DNA of 54,218 nucleotides, taken from contig CBEUVQ010000012.1 of NCBI GenBank assembly GCA_965546615.1, positions 1-54,218 of the forward strand, in the 5' to 3' direction. Position numbers and translations under genes: made by a program. Below the pieces are notes generated by a model, which worked only from the letters and a program-made list of their open reading frames with translations, was not told where the DNA came from and did not search any database. Below are positions 1-7,868 of this stretch, piece by piece. The DNA comes from CBEUVQ01 sp965546615 (GTDB taxonomy: Bacteria; Bacillota; Desulfotomaculia; Desulfotomaculales; Desulfohalotomaculaceae). Positions within the stretch are counted from its first letter, which is position 1; every line of letters begins with the position of its first letter.

Positions 1-3
1 CAT
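1..3 (-). CDS. Start codon of an off-window gene, probably fapR
   Basis: The first three bases are cat, an ATG on the minus strand, preceded (minus sense) by AAGGGTG with a 6-base spacer, so a gene starts here and runs off the left edge. A FapR-like operator and a promoter sit just upstream. In many Firmicutes rpmF is followed by fapR-plsX-fab genes, so fapR or plsX is the likely identity. This is inferred from context only; no coding sequence is visible. Confidence 0.5.
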
Positions 4-17
4 ACAATCACCCTTAA

Positions 18-34
18 TTAGTACCTGGTACTAA
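18..34. promoter_or_regulatory. FapR-type operator
   Basis: TTAGTACCTGGTACTAA is a perfect dyad with 8-bp arms around one central base. It closely resembles the 17-bp operator of FapR, the malonyl-CoA-sensing repressor of fatty-acid and phospholipid synthesis in Firmicutes. It lies between the TATAAT box and the Shine-Dalgarno of the off-window gene, so a bound repressor would cover the transcription start. Confidence 0.75.
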
Positions 35-38
35 AATA

Positions 39-66
39 ATTATACCTTAATTTGTAAAAAAAGCAA
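39..66 (-). promoter_or_regulatory. Sigma-A promoter for the off-window gene
   Basis: On the minus strand TTGCTT (61-66) is followed after 16 bases by TATAAT (39-44). The -35 box overlaps the T-run and base of the rpmF terminator, so the yceD-rpmF unit ends and the next one starts within a few bases. The FapR-like dyad lies just downstream. Confidence 0.6.
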
Positions 67-90
67 GCCCGGGGATTTTTCCCCGGGCTT
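56..90 (-). terminator. Intrinsic terminator of rpmF
   Basis: A 10-bp GC-rich stem (65-74 with 81-90, core GCCCGGGG) and a 6-base loop are followed in the minus sense by GC and seven T (62-56). It sits just after the rpmF stop codon. Confidence 0.9.
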
Positions 91-96
91 TAACGG

Positions 97-282
97 TTAC
101 GCTTCTTTAATTTCTTTTACTTCTCTTTCCTTATAATAGCCGCATTCTTGGCACATCTGGTGCGGTTTGACCAGTGCCTGGCACTGCGGACAACGCACCA
201 AGGTCGGTGCATCTAATTTCAAAACTTCTGCACGGCGGCGTCTGTTTCTTAATTTTGATCTTTTACGCTTGGGTACACCCAC
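97..282 (-). CDS. rpmF: 50S ribosomal protein L32
   Basis: Structural protein of the large ribosomal subunit. The 61-residue product has the L32 start (MGVPKRKRSK, close to the usual MAVPKRK), a basic stretch, and a four-Cys zinc site (CPQC at 31-34, then CQEC at 44-47). The length is normal for the family. It follows yceD by 34 bases and shares its strong promoter, the classic yceD-rpmF pair, and ends at a strong terminator. The ATG follows a GGGGGTG Shine-Dalgarno. Confidence 0.97.
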   Translation of the reverse strand: MGVPKRKRSKLRNRRRRAEVLKLDAPTLVRCPQCQALVKPHQMCQECGYYKEREVKEIKEA

Positions 283-316
283 ATCTTACACCCCCTTATC
301 AAAAAGGCCTAAAATA

Positions 317-835
317 TTATTTTTTTAGTAAGTCCTGCAGCACTGCCATTCTGGGGTCAATATCTTCATCAGCACACCGGCATTTATCTCGATTCAAATT
401 TATACCGCACTTGGCACATAAACCCCGACAGTCATCGCGGCAGATCTGCCGCATCGGAATTGCCAACTGAATGCCGGCCATCACTTCCGGTTTTAGATCA
501 ATATAGTCCCCGGTAAAAGTTATACATTCTTCGTCTGTTTCCTGATCATCCTGATCACCGGAAACTTCAGCAGCAACATACTTCTCATTAAAGTCTGTTA
601 CCAATGGATAATCAAATAATTCCAGGCAGCGTCCGCATACCAGTCTAACAGCAGTTTTTATGGTGCCTTTGGCTTCTAAATATGTACCGCCATTGGTCAC
701 ATCTAATGTCAATTCAATCGGTTCTATGATCTGAAGTTCGTTATCAGCAGCTTCAGCTTGTTTAATTTCTTCTTTCAATTCGTAATGCTTAGTTTCTCCA
801 ACTGCTCTTTTTAAGCCAGACACATTGATACGCAT
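317..835 (-). CDS. yceD: YceD family (DUF177) protein, 23S rRNA accumulation factor
   Basis: YceD/DUF177 proteins are linked to 23S rRNA accumulation and ribosome assembly and are almost always next to rpmF, as here. The 172-residue product has the family CGRC motif in the middle and a Cys-rich C-terminal part (CRDDC..LCAKCG), typical of the Gram-positive form and probably metal-binding. The reading frame is open to 949, but the ATG at 835 follows GGGGTGG and begins MRINVSGLK, which fits the family; the longer start would lie upstream of the consensus promoter. The molecular role is less well known than the family assignment. Confidence 0.9.
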   Translation of the reverse strand: MRINVSGLKRAVGETKHYELKEEIKQAEAADNELQIIEPIELTLDVTNGGTYLEAKGTIKTAVRLVCGRCLELFDYPLVTDFNEKYVAAEVSGDQDDQETDEECITFTGDYIDLKPEVMAGIQLAIPMRQICRDDCRGLCAKCGINLNRDKCRCADEDIDPRMAVLQDLLKK

Positions 836-866
836 ACGATACCCACCCCAACGTTTAACAAAAATC

Positions 867-895
867 ATTATAGTGATTGTCAGTATATTTGTCAA
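867..895 (-). promoter_or_regulatory. Consensus sigma-A promoter for yceD-rpmF
   Basis: On the minus strand TTGACA (890-895), a 17-base spacer and TATAAT (867-872) match the consensus perfectly. The -10 box is 31 bases upstream of the chosen yceD start, which also supports that start over the longer frame. Confidence 0.92.
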
Positions 896-993
896 GGTAT
901 TTTCGTTGATATGTCTATTTTGCCCTGTTGGTCTAATCTTCATAAGCATTATGTATATATCTTTAAGAAGGATTAGTTTTGAGGTGAAAACAT

Positions 994-2289
994 TTGTTTA
1001 CTGTCACAATTATCTTACTTATTAGTTTATTAGCGGTCGCTAAATCACCGTTTAATAATTTTTTAAAACAGTTCCGCTTAAGTTACAGCAAGTTATTCGG
1101 GGCTTTTTTGGTGGTGTTCTTTGTTATTGCAATGATCAGCCAACCAATAGCTGTTTTTGAAGGTGCTACTGTTGGTTTAAAAGCATGGTGGAACATTGTT
1201 TTTCCGTCATTACTGCCTTTCTTCATCGCATCCGAACTATTGATGAGCTTAGGAATTGTTCATTTTATGGGTGTGCTTTTGGAACCGATAATGCGGCCGG
1301 TTTTTAATGTACCGGGCTGCGGTTCCTTTGTAATGGTTGTTGGTTTTACATCCGGCTGTCCAATTGCTTCGGTAATTACCGCAAGGCTTCGGCGGGAAAA
1401 ACTTTGTACGCGTGTCGAAGCAGAAAGATTGCTGTGCTTTACCAACAACTCCAGCCCACTGTTTATGTTGGTAGCGGTATCGGTCGGCATGTTTAATAAC
1501 GCCGGTTTGGGGTTGGTTATTGCCGGGGCACACTATTTGGCTAATCTAACACTGGGCCTAACACTCAAGTACTATCGTAAAAACGATCAAGAAGCAAGAT
1601 CTTATTCTCCTGCCAACAGATCGGTTCTTAAGCAAGCATTTTTCGAACTGTCTCGAATTCATCAGCATGAAAAGAGACCATTTGGCAAAATATTAGGAGA
1701 TGCTGTTACCAATGCAGTCACTAATTTACTGAAAATCGGTGGGTTTATCATTCTTTTTGCTGTAATTATCCGCATTCTTACCGAAATGAAAGTTATCAGC
1801 TTAATTGCCGGATTGTTAGGTTTTTACCTCACCCCCATCGGTCTTGACGCCGATATTATGAAACCAATTGCCAGCGGGCTGTTTGAAATGACCCTGGGAG
1901 CCAAACTGTCCAGCGAAGCCGATGCTTCATTATTGCAGCAATTGATTGCGGTAGCTGTTATTTTAGCCTGGAGCGGTTTGTCCATTCACGCCCAAGTTGC
2001 CAGCATGATTGCAGATACTGATATCAGAATGTATCCCTTTGTCATTGCCCGCATTGCCCATGCATTTATTGCTTCAGTATATACCTATTTAATATGGAAA
2101 TATCAAAACTCTTTTTCCGTCGCCTGGCTTAACACCCCTGTTTTTTCCATAAAACTTTTTAATGAACCGTCAGCCTGGCTTGCTTCGTGGTACAATTTTA
2201 AATTGTTCATTTTTACTCTAATTTTTGCAATCGCATTCGGACTTGCAGTACAAACACTTAGATACTTTAAAAATGCCAGCTGCAGCTAA
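994..2289 (+). CDS. ylbJ: YlbJ-like sporulation integral membrane protein
   Basis: A polytopic membrane protein of 431 residues, of the nucleoside-transporter/FeoB gate superfamily; in Bacillus ylbJ is a forespore-related sporulation gene needed for spore cortex or resistance. Visible marks are many hydrophobic segments, the motif PGCGSFVMVVGFTSGCP followed by TARLR, and a second gate-like half near 240-340 (NAVTNLLKIGGFIILFAV, then GLFEMTLGAK). The start is TTG at 994 with GAGGTG seven bases upstream. It is transcribed divergently from yceD. The substrate, if any, is unknown. No convincing sporulation-sigma promoter was found. Confidence 0.85.
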   Translation: MFTVTIILLISLLAVAKSPFNNFLKQFRLSYSKLFGAFLVVFFVIAMISQPIAVFEGATVGLKAWWNIVFPSLLPFFIASELLMSLGIVHFMGVLLEPIMRPVFNVPGCGSFVMVVGFTSGCPIASVITARLRREKLCTRVEAERLLCFTNNSSPLFMLVAVSVGMFNNAGLGLVIAGAHYLANLTLGLTLKYYRKNDQEARSYSPANRSVLKQAFFELSRIHQHEKRPFGKILGDAVTNAVTNLLKIGGFIILFAVIIRILTEMKVISLIAGLLGFYLTPIGLDADIMKPIASGLFEMTLGAKLSSEADASLLQQLIAVAVILAWSGLSIHAQVASMIADTDIRMYPFVIARIAHAFIASVYTYLIWKYQNSFSVAWLNTPVFSIKLFNEPSAWLASWYNFKLFIFTLIFAIAFGLAVQTLRYFKNASCS

Positions 2290-2403
2290 GTTCTATCGAC
2301 AATTGGATTTTTTTCTTGTTTAAAAAAAATTACGCTTCATAAACTAAATATGACTAAATCAAATATAAGAAATATTTGAATAGTAGCAATAATTTGCTGA
2401 GAG

Positions 2404-2432
2404 TTGACAAAAAAAAATCGCTGATAGATAAT
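2404..2432 (+). promoter_or_regulatory. Sigma-A promoter of pduL
   Basis: TTGACA (2404-2409), a 17-base spacer with an A-tract, and GATAAT (2427-2432). It predicts a 5' leader of about 110 bases before pduL. A 21-bp dyad (2359-2379, arms TCAAATAT and ATATTTGA) lies 24 bases upstream of the -35 box and could be an activator site or a weak ylbJ terminator. Confidence 0.75.
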
Positions 2433-2474
2433 GAAAATAAAGAGTTTGATTGATAGTTGGGGATTTTGAATTAA

Positions 2475-2487
2475 ATGGTATGACCAT
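2475..2487. promoter_or_regulatory. Possible GntR/FadR-type operator in the pduL leader
   Basis: ATGGTATGACCAT is a dyad matching the general GntR (FadR subfamily) pattern TnGTnnnACnA. It lies about 43 bases after the -10 box, so it would act as a roadblock. A further half site, TTACCA, follows at 2489-2494 and could instead pair with TGGTA as a weak RNA hairpin. No regulator gene is adjacent. Confidence 0.35.
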
Positions 2488-2550
2488 CTTACCAAATTTT
2501 AAACATATTAAAATAATTAAATTCAAATTTTCACAAAAGGGGTGGCGCGG

Positions 2551-3252
2551 ATGTTGAATAATGGGATTAAAGACAAAGTTACAGTACAGGAAATGCCGAA
2601 CGCCAAAGAGGATAATACCGGTCGTTTGACAGTGATTAAACCCAAAATTTTTGAAGTACCGCTGGGGATTTCCAATCGTCACGTGCATTTATCTCAAGAT
2701 CACTTAGAAAAACTTTTCGGCGAGGGATCTCAATTAACTAAAGCAAAAGACCTGTCTCAGCCCGGCCAGTTTGCAGCCAATGAAACAGTAATGCTGGTTG
2801 GTCCTAAAGGAGTCATTGAAAAAGTTAGAGTGTTAGGACCGGTTCGCAAGCAAACTCAGGTTGAAATTACCATCACCGACAGTTTTAAATTAGGGGTTAA
2901 AGCCCCATTGAGAGATTCCGGTGATTTGGTCGGCTCTGCTCCGATTACCATCGTCGGTCCTAAAGGTACAGTTGTTTTGCAAGAAGGTGCCATTGTTGCT
3001 GCTCGTCACATCCACATGCACACATCTGAAGCTGAAAAGTTGGGTTTAAAAGACGGTGACAAAGTAAGCGTTAGAGCCAAAGGCCCCCGCGGGATTATCT
3101 TCGGCGATGTTTTAGTTCGGGTAAGCGATAATTATTCTTTAGAAATGCACGTAGACACCGATGAGGCTAACGCTGTCGGTTTAAGAAACGGTGACGTCTT
3201 AAACGCCTATATTCATAAAGGACATATTTCCGAAATTTTATATAATAAATAA
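2551..3252 (+). CDS. pduL: PduL-type phosphate acyltransferase (phosphotransacetylase)
   Basis: Interconverts acetyl-CoA (or another short acyl-CoA) plus phosphate with the acyl phosphate and CoA; it replaces the unrelated Pta and feeds AckA next door. The 233-residue product has two PduL half domains with the metal-binding histidines in SNRHVHLS (H44, H46) and ARHIHMH (H153, H155, H157). The N-terminal 30 residues are longer and more polar than the catalytic core needs. I cannot tell whether this is a microcompartment-targeting peptide; no shell genes are near, so a cytosolic housekeeping form as in acetogens is more likely. The ATG is 8 bases after AAAAGGGG; a GTG nine bases earlier is too close to it. 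Confidence 0.92.
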   Translation: MLNNGIKDKVTVQEMPNAKEDNTGRLTVIKPKIFEVPLGISNRHVHLSQDHLEKLFGEGSQLTKAKDLSQPGQFAANETVMLVGPKGVIEKVRVLGPVRKQTQVEITITDSFKLGVKAPLRDSGDLVGSAPITIVGPKGTVVLQEGAIVAARHIHMHTSEAEKLGLKDGDKVSVRAKGPRGIIFGDVLVRVSDNYSLEMHVDTDEANAVGLRNGDVLNAYIHKGHISEILYNK

Positions 3253-3265
3253 ATAAATTATTTAC

Positions 3266-3356
3266 ATTATGTATAGTTTAATGTTAAACAAACTGGGTTA
3301 AATTTTTTTTAACCCAGCTTATAATTTTTATAATAATTGTCATTACTATACATAAT
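3266..3356. repeat. 91-bp nested inverted repeat between pduL and ackA
   Basis: A perfect 12-bp inverted repeat (ATTATGTATAGT at 3266-3277, ACTATACATAAT at 3345-3356) encloses the 9-bp hairpin at 3293-3317. The ackA Shine-Dalgarno begins two bases after it. It could be a leader structure tuning ackA or a small mobile remnant (MITE-like). Confidence 0.6.
3293..3317 (+). terminator. Hairpin between pduL and ackA, possible terminator
   Basis: CTGGGTTAA (3293-3301) pairs with TTAACCCAG (3309-3317) around a T-rich loop. The sequence after it is AT-rich (TTATAATTTTTA) but lacks a clean T-run, so termination may be partial, with some read-through into ackA. Confidence 0.5.
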
Positions 3357-3372
3357 TAAGGAGGATATATCT

Positions 3373-4563
3373 GTGCTTATTCTTGTTGTTAACTGCGGCA
3401 GTTCATCTGTAAAGTACAAGCTAATGGATATGGCTGAGAAAAAACCGCTGCTTACCGGTCTGGCTGAGAGAATTGGCATTGCCGGATCTCGGATTAAACA
3501 CGAAAAAATAGGTGGCGGAGAGCTGAAAATTGAACAAGATCTGCCCAACCATAAAGCGGCATTGGAAAAAATCATTGCCTGCATTACTGATAAAGAATAC
3601 GGCGCTGTCAATGATATCAGCGAAATTGCTGCTGTCGGTCATCGCGTGGTACACGGCGGCGAAAAATTTAATAAAGCAGTATTAATTGATGATGAATTGA
3701 TCCAAGAGCTGGAGTCGCTCTTTGAATTGGCTCCACTGCACAACCCGCCAAACGTTGTGGGCATTAAAACATGCAAAGAACTGCTGCCCAATGCCCCGCA
3801 AGTTGCGGTGTTTGATACCGCTTTCCATCAAACTATCCCTGATTATGCTTTCATGTATGCTCTGCCTTATGAGTATTATGAAAAGTACGGTATTCGGAAA
3901 TACGGCTTCCACGGCACATCTCATAAATATGTGTCTGCCAGGGCAGCAGAAATTTTAGGTAAGCCTCTTTCCGAGTTAAAAACAGTTGTCTGTCATTTAG
4001 GCAACGGCTCAAGTATCACCGCTGTTAAAAACGGTCAATCCGTAGATACTACTATGGGCTTTACTCCGCTGGCCGGTGTGCCGATGGGTACCCGTACAGG
4101 TGATATCGATCCGGCAATTGTACCGTTTGTAATGGAAAAAGAAAACCTGTCAACAGAACAGGTAAGCAGCCTGATGAATAAAAAGAGCGGTGTTTTAGGA
4201 ATATCCGGCATCAGCAGCGATTTCAGAGATTTAGAAAATGCCGCTTCTGAAGAAAATGAGCGCGCTCAATTGGCTCTGAACATGTTTAATTATCAGGTGA
4301 AAAAATACATCGGTGCTTTTAGTGCCATCATGGGCGGCCTGGATATAGTAGTATTTACCGGCGGTATCGGTGAAAACGGTATTGCTCAAAGAGAGGAAAT
4401 TTTAAAAGACCTCTCCTACCTGGGCATAGAATTAGATACCGAGAAAAACAAAGTTCGCGGTAAAGAAGCGATCATTACTAAGGAAAGTTCAAAAGTAACC
4501 GCTATGGTAGTACCTACTAATGAAGAATTAATGATTGCCGTTGAAACCAAAGCATTAGTGTAA
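3373..4563 (+). CDS. ackA: Acetate kinase
   Basis: Makes acetate and ATP from acetyl phosphate and ADP (reversible), the second step after PduL. The 396-residue length is normal. Family motifs in order are NCGSSSVKYKL at the N-terminus, HRVVHGGEKF, FDTAFHQTIP, KYGFHGTSHKYVS, GNGSSI, MGTRTGDIDP and FTGGIGEN. The start is GTG at 3373, eight bases after AAGGAGGA; an ATG 36 bases upstream lies before the Shine-Dalgarno and would add a non-homologous extension. It ends at a strong terminator, so pduL-ackA is a self-contained unit. Confidence 0.97.
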   Translation: MLILVVNCGSSSVKYKLMDMAEKKPLLTGLAERIGIAGSRIKHEKIGGGELKIEQDLPNHKAALEKIIACITDKEYGAVNDISEIAAVGHRVVHGGEKFNKAVLIDDELIQELESLFELAPLHNPPNVVGIKTCKELLPNAPQVAVFDTAFHQTIPDYAFMYALPYEYYEKYGIRKYGFHGTSHKYVSARAAEILGKPLSELKTVVCHLGNGSSITAVKNGQSVDTTMGFTPLAGVPMGTRTGDIDPAIVPFVMEKENLSTEQVSSLMNKKSGVLGISGISSDFRDLENAASEENERAQLALNMFNYQVKKYIGAFSAIMGGLDIVVFTGGIGENGIAQREEILKDLSYLGIELDTEKNKVRGKEAIITKESSKVTAMVVPTNEELMIAVETKALV

Positions 4564-4574
4564 TAAAGCAACTT

Positions 4575-4606
4575 AAAGGCCGGAGGTGTTTCCTCCGGCC
4601 TTTTTT
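4575..4606 (+). terminator. Intrinsic terminator of ackA
   Basis: A 12-bp stem (4575-4586 with 4592-4603; core GGCCGGAGG) with a TGTTT loop and a T-run to 4606. Confidence 0.95.
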
Positions 4607-4607
4607 A

Positions 4608-4636
4608 TTGCCTGAAAAGGAATATAATGGTATCAT
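4608..4636 (+). promoter_or_regulatory. Probable promoter of the acyl-CoA synthetase operon
   Basis: TTGCCT (4608-4613), a 17-base spacer and TATCAT (4631-4636). A TATAAT at 4623-4628 also exists but lacks a well-placed -35 box. The site is right after the ackA terminator. Confidence 0.45.
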
Positions 4637-4684
4637 GAGGATAAGTATGCTACTCATGTGATTTGGGGAAAGGCGGTGATTTTT

Positions 4685-6793
4685 TTGACAATTTTGTCCG
4701 GCTTTTTTAACCCTAACTCCGTCGCCGTGGTTGGTGCATCAGCTAATGTCAAAAAAGTTGGTAATGCTGTGTTAAAAAACATCATTACCAGCGGATTTAA
4801 AGGAGCGGTTTACCCGGTCAATCCACATGAAGAAGTCATTGAGGGGCTGAAATGCTACCCAACCCTTACCGATATAGGCTCGGATATAGATTTGGTGGTA
4901 ACAGCTATCCCCGCCAAGCACTGTTTGGATATTGCCGAAGAAGCCGGCAGCCTGGGAATTAAAAATCTCATTATCATTAGTGCCGGCTTTAAAGAAGCCG
5001 GCAGTGAAGGAATGGAATTAGAAAAAAAATTATTTACCATATGCAGCCGATACGGTATTAATATGCTCGGCCCAAACTGCGTAGGTTATATAGACACCGT
5101 TATTCCGATAAATGCCTCGTTTTCGGCCGCATTCCCTAAAAAAGGAAACATTGCTTTTATCTCTCAAAGCGGAGCAATGATGCTTTCCGTTATCGACTGG
5201 AGTTTGTCTGCCGGTCTGGGATTTTCGCGGGTAATTAGTCTGGGCAACAAAGCGCAGTTAAATGAGGCGGACTTTTTTGAAGCATTGGCAAATGATGATA
5301 ATACCAAGGTTATTTTAGCTTATATTGAAGATGTTTCCAGCGGTGAAAGATTTATCGAAGCAGCCAAAAAAGCAACCTGTAAAAAACCGTTAATTGTCTT
5401 TAAATCCGGTACCAGCCAGGCAGGCGCATTAGCGGCCTCCTCTCACACCGGCGCTTTGGTGGGCAGTGATCCTGCTTATAAAGCATCCTTTGAAAAAGCA
5501 GGAATTATCAGAGCCCGTTCAATCACCGAACTTTTTGACCTGGCAAAGGCTTTTTCTTATCAGCCGCTGCCAAACAGCGGCAGAATAGCGGTGGTTACTA
5601 ATGCCGGTGGTCCGGGTATTGTGGCCTCCGATGCCATTGAGCACCACAACTTAACAATGGCCCGTTTTACAAAAGAAACAATTGAAAAATTAAGAGAAGC
5701 ACTGCCAACAGAAGCTAACATTTATAATCCGATAGATGTATTAGGTGATGCTGATGCTGACCGCTACCGCTTAGCATTGGAAAAAACGCTTACCGATCCT
5801 AATGTTGATTGCGTATTGATGCTCATCTGCCCCACTGCAATAACCGATGAAATAGCTATCGCCAAAACCATCACCGAATTACACCAAAAGCACCCTGATA
5901 AACCAATATTTACCTCGTTTATGGGTGGACCAAACCTCAACGAAGGTGTAAAAATAGTCACTGCTGCCGGTATACCGAACTATACTTTCCCCGAACCGGC
6001 GGTATGCTGCATTAAAGGTATGGTAGATTACAGTGAAGCGGTAAACAAATTGACCGTTGAAGACGGAGATGCTCTAAATTATCAAGATGTTGATAAGAAC
6101 ATGGTCAAAGCAATTTTTTATGATGTTTTCAGAGATCGGCGCCGTGTACTGCTGGGCAGCGAAGCCCACGCGGTAGCTGATGCTTACGGCATACCGACCG
6201 CACTTTCCAAACTGGCTACAACTATCGAGGAAGCTGTACAGCTGGCCGAAAAAATCGGTTATCCGGTAGTTCTTAAGGTAGCCTCACCTAAAATACTGCA
6301 TAAAACTGACGTCGGCGGTGTACTGACAGATATAAACAATGCTGAAGAAGTACGCGAAGGTTTCATTAAAATTATGGAGAGCGTGCAGCGGTACCTTCCC
6401 GATGTTGTCCCTTACGGCATAGAAGTACAGAAGATGATGCCGCCGGGAACAGAAATAATTATCGGAATAACTAAAGATATTCATTTTGGCCCGATTATTG
6501 CCTTTGGTTTAGGCGGCGTATTTGTAAACCTGCTTAAAGATGTTTCTTTTCGTTTAGCCAAAAATATCACCGCAAGCGAAATTCAAGCTATGATTAATGA
6601 TACCAAAGCTTTTACCCTGCTTCGGGGCTATCGCGGCGAACAGCCTAAAGATATCTTAGCAGTGATGGACGTCATTGCCAGAGTGGCTAAACTGGTTAAC
6701 GACTTTCCGGAAATTACTGAAATGGATATCAACCCAATTCACGTTTATCAGCAAGGCTTGTCTGCTTTGGATATAAAAATTACTATATCGTGA
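4685..6793 (+). CDS. ADP-forming acetate/acyl-CoA ligase, fused alpha-beta subunits
   Basis: Converts an acyl-CoA, ADP and phosphate to the acid, CoA and ATP, a one-enzyme alternative to PduL/AckA. The 702 residues comprise an N-terminal CoA-binding domain (about 1-130, VAVVGAS at 13-19), succinyl-CoA-ligase-like domains (to about 440) with the phospho-histidine in SSHTGALVGSD (H254), a linker, and a C-terminal ATP-grasp domain (about 480-700; KVASPKILHKTDVGGV). This alpha-beta fusion is the NDP-forming acyl-CoA synthetase type; there is no GNAT domain, so it is not a Pat-type acetyltransferase. TTG at 4685 follows AAAGGCGGTGA; the upstream GTG would place that site inside the gene. Substrate choice (acetate, aryl or branched acids) cannot be read from the sequence. 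Confidence 0.88.
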   Translation: MTILSGFFNPNSVAVVGASANVKKVGNAVLKNIITSGFKGAVYPVNPHEEVIEGLKCYPTLTDIGSDIDLVVTAIPAKHCLDIAEEAGSLGIKNLIIISAGFKEAGSEGMELEKKLFTICSRYGINMLGPNCVGYIDTVIPINASFSAAFPKKGNIAFISQSGAMMLSVIDWSLSAGLGFSRVISLGNKAQLNEADFFEALANDDNTKVILAYIEDVSSGERFIEAAKKATCKKPLIVFKSGTSQAGALAASSHTGALVGSDPAYKASFEKAGIIRARSITELFDLAKAFSYQPLPNSGRIAVVTNAGGPGIVASDAIEHHNLTMARFTKETIEKLREALPTEANIYNPIDVLGDADADRYRLALEKTLTDPNVDCVLMLICPTAITDEIAIAKTITELHQKHPDKPIFTSFMGGPNLNEGVKIVTAAGIPNYTFPEPAVCCIKGMVDYSEAVNKLTVEDGDALNYQDVDKNMVKAIFYDVFRDRRRVLLGSEAHAVADAYGIPTALSKLATTIEEAVQLAEKIGYPVVLKVASPKILHKTDVGGVLTDINNAEEVREGFIKIMESVQRYLPDVVPYGIEVQKMMPPGTEIIIGITKDIHFGPIIAFGLGGVFVNLLKDVSFRLAKNITASEIQAMINDTKAFTLLRGYRGEQPKDILAVMDVIARVAKLVNDFPEITEMDINPIHVYQQGLSALDIKITIS

Positions 6794-6803
6794 GGTGTTA
6801 TCA

Positions 6804-7853
6804 GTGCAAAACCTCTTTATTACCGGAACCGCAGGTAGTGCCAAAACCGCTTTTGCGGTTGGCCTGGGGTTAAAACTGCAAAACGAAGGTTATAGGGTTG
6901 GCTATTTTAAGCCGATAGGTACAACGGCAACAGGGATAGTAGCCGATGAAGACGGTTTGTTAATGCAGCAGGTGTTGGGAATTAATAAACCGCTGGATAC
7001 TATTGTCCCCTGCACCACCAGTCCGTACTACATGACCCGCTATCATCAGCTGACCGAAATTGAAGAAAAAATAACTGCCGCTTTTAAAGAAATATCTCAA
7101 GATACCGATATTATCCTCATTGACGGGGCAATCTTCCCTCATGCCATGGCCAGTATGAATTTGGATGCAGCTACATTAGCCAAAAAATTTAACGCTGCTG
7201 CAATATATATGATTAAATTAAAAAATGATTTCAGTCTTGACGAGGCAATGCTTTTCAACCGCTATTTTACCTGTCAAGGCATCAATGTGCCGGGCAATGT
7301 TTTTTATAATGTGCCAAGGCAAATTATGGCTAAATGCGAAGGGGTATATAAAACTATTTTAGAAGAAAACGGTTTTAACACATTAGGTATAGTTCCCCGC
7401 CAAATGGAATTAAACGCTCCCACTGTTGAACAATTTTACCAAGTGCTCGGCGGCGACATCCTCACCGGAGAAGATAAATTAAATCGACCGGTAGAAGAAT
7501 CAGTTGTCGGTGCAATGACGATTGAAAGTGCGTTAGGGTATTTACGTCGGGCGGTAAACAAAGCGGTAATCACCGGCGGCGACCGAGCAGATATGGCTCT
7601 CGCTGCTTTGGAAACTGACACCTCGGTATTAATCTTAACGGGAGGTTTATACCCGGACATTAAAGTAATCGCCAAGGCCAAAGAAAAAGGCGTGCCCATC
7701 ATTATGGTACATTATGACACCTTCGCTACAATTGAACGAATGACGGAAGTTTCCAACCGCATTAAACCCGATGACGAAACCAGCATCAAAATTGCTCTGC
7801 ACAACATCGAACAATATGTAGATTGGCAGCTGCTAATTAACAGTTTGCAATAA
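6804..7853 (+). CDS. BioD-like P-loop plus DRTGG domain protein (Pta N-terminal-like)
   Basis: A 349-residue protein with a BioD/CobB-like P-loop NTPase fold (about 1-200) and a C-terminal DRTGG domain (about 210-325, core ITGGDRADMALAAL). This pair of domains forms the regulatory N-terminal half of long Pta enzymes and also exists as stand-alone proteins. The Walker A-like stretch GTAGSAKT (8-15) has Ala where Gly normally precedes the Lys, so nucleotide binding may be altered. The GTG start follows TGAGGTG, which overlaps the stop of the synthetase gene, so the two genes are co-transcribed and probably translationally coupled. A regulatory or sensing role for the ADP-forming synthetase is inferred, not shown. 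Confidence 0.75.
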   Translation: MQNLFITGTAGSAKTAFAVGLGLKLQNEGYRVGYFKPIGTTATGIVADEDGLLMQQVLGINKPLDTIVPCTTSPYYMTRYHQLTEIEEKITAAFKEISQDTDIILIDGAIFPHAMASMNLDAATLAKKFNAAAIYMIKLKNDFSLDEAMLFNRYFTCQGINVPGNVFYNVPRQIMAKCEGVYKTILEENGFNTLGIVPRQMELNAPTVEQFYQVLGGDILTGEDKLNRPVEESVVGAMTIESALGYLRRAVNKAVITGGDRADMALAALETDTSVLILTGGLYPDIKVIAKAKEKGVPIIMVHYDTFATIERMTEVSNRIKPDDETSIKIALHNIEQYVDWQLLINSLQ

Positions 7854-7868
7854 TTTCCATTATTTATG

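Noticed and set aside
174..470. Plus-strand open frame antisense to rpmF and yceD
   Set aside because: It is opposite two certain genes, lacks a ribosome site and has no recognisable domain.
2551..3252. PduL as part of a bacterial microcompartment
   Set aside because: No shell proteins, aldehyde dehydrogenase or diol/ethanolamine enzymes are nearby; ackA is the neighbour, so a general phosphotransacetylase is more likely.
4685..6793. Pat/PatZ-type protein acetyltransferase
   Set aside because: There is no GNAT domain at either end; length and the phospho-His motif fit an ADP-forming acyl-CoA synthetase.
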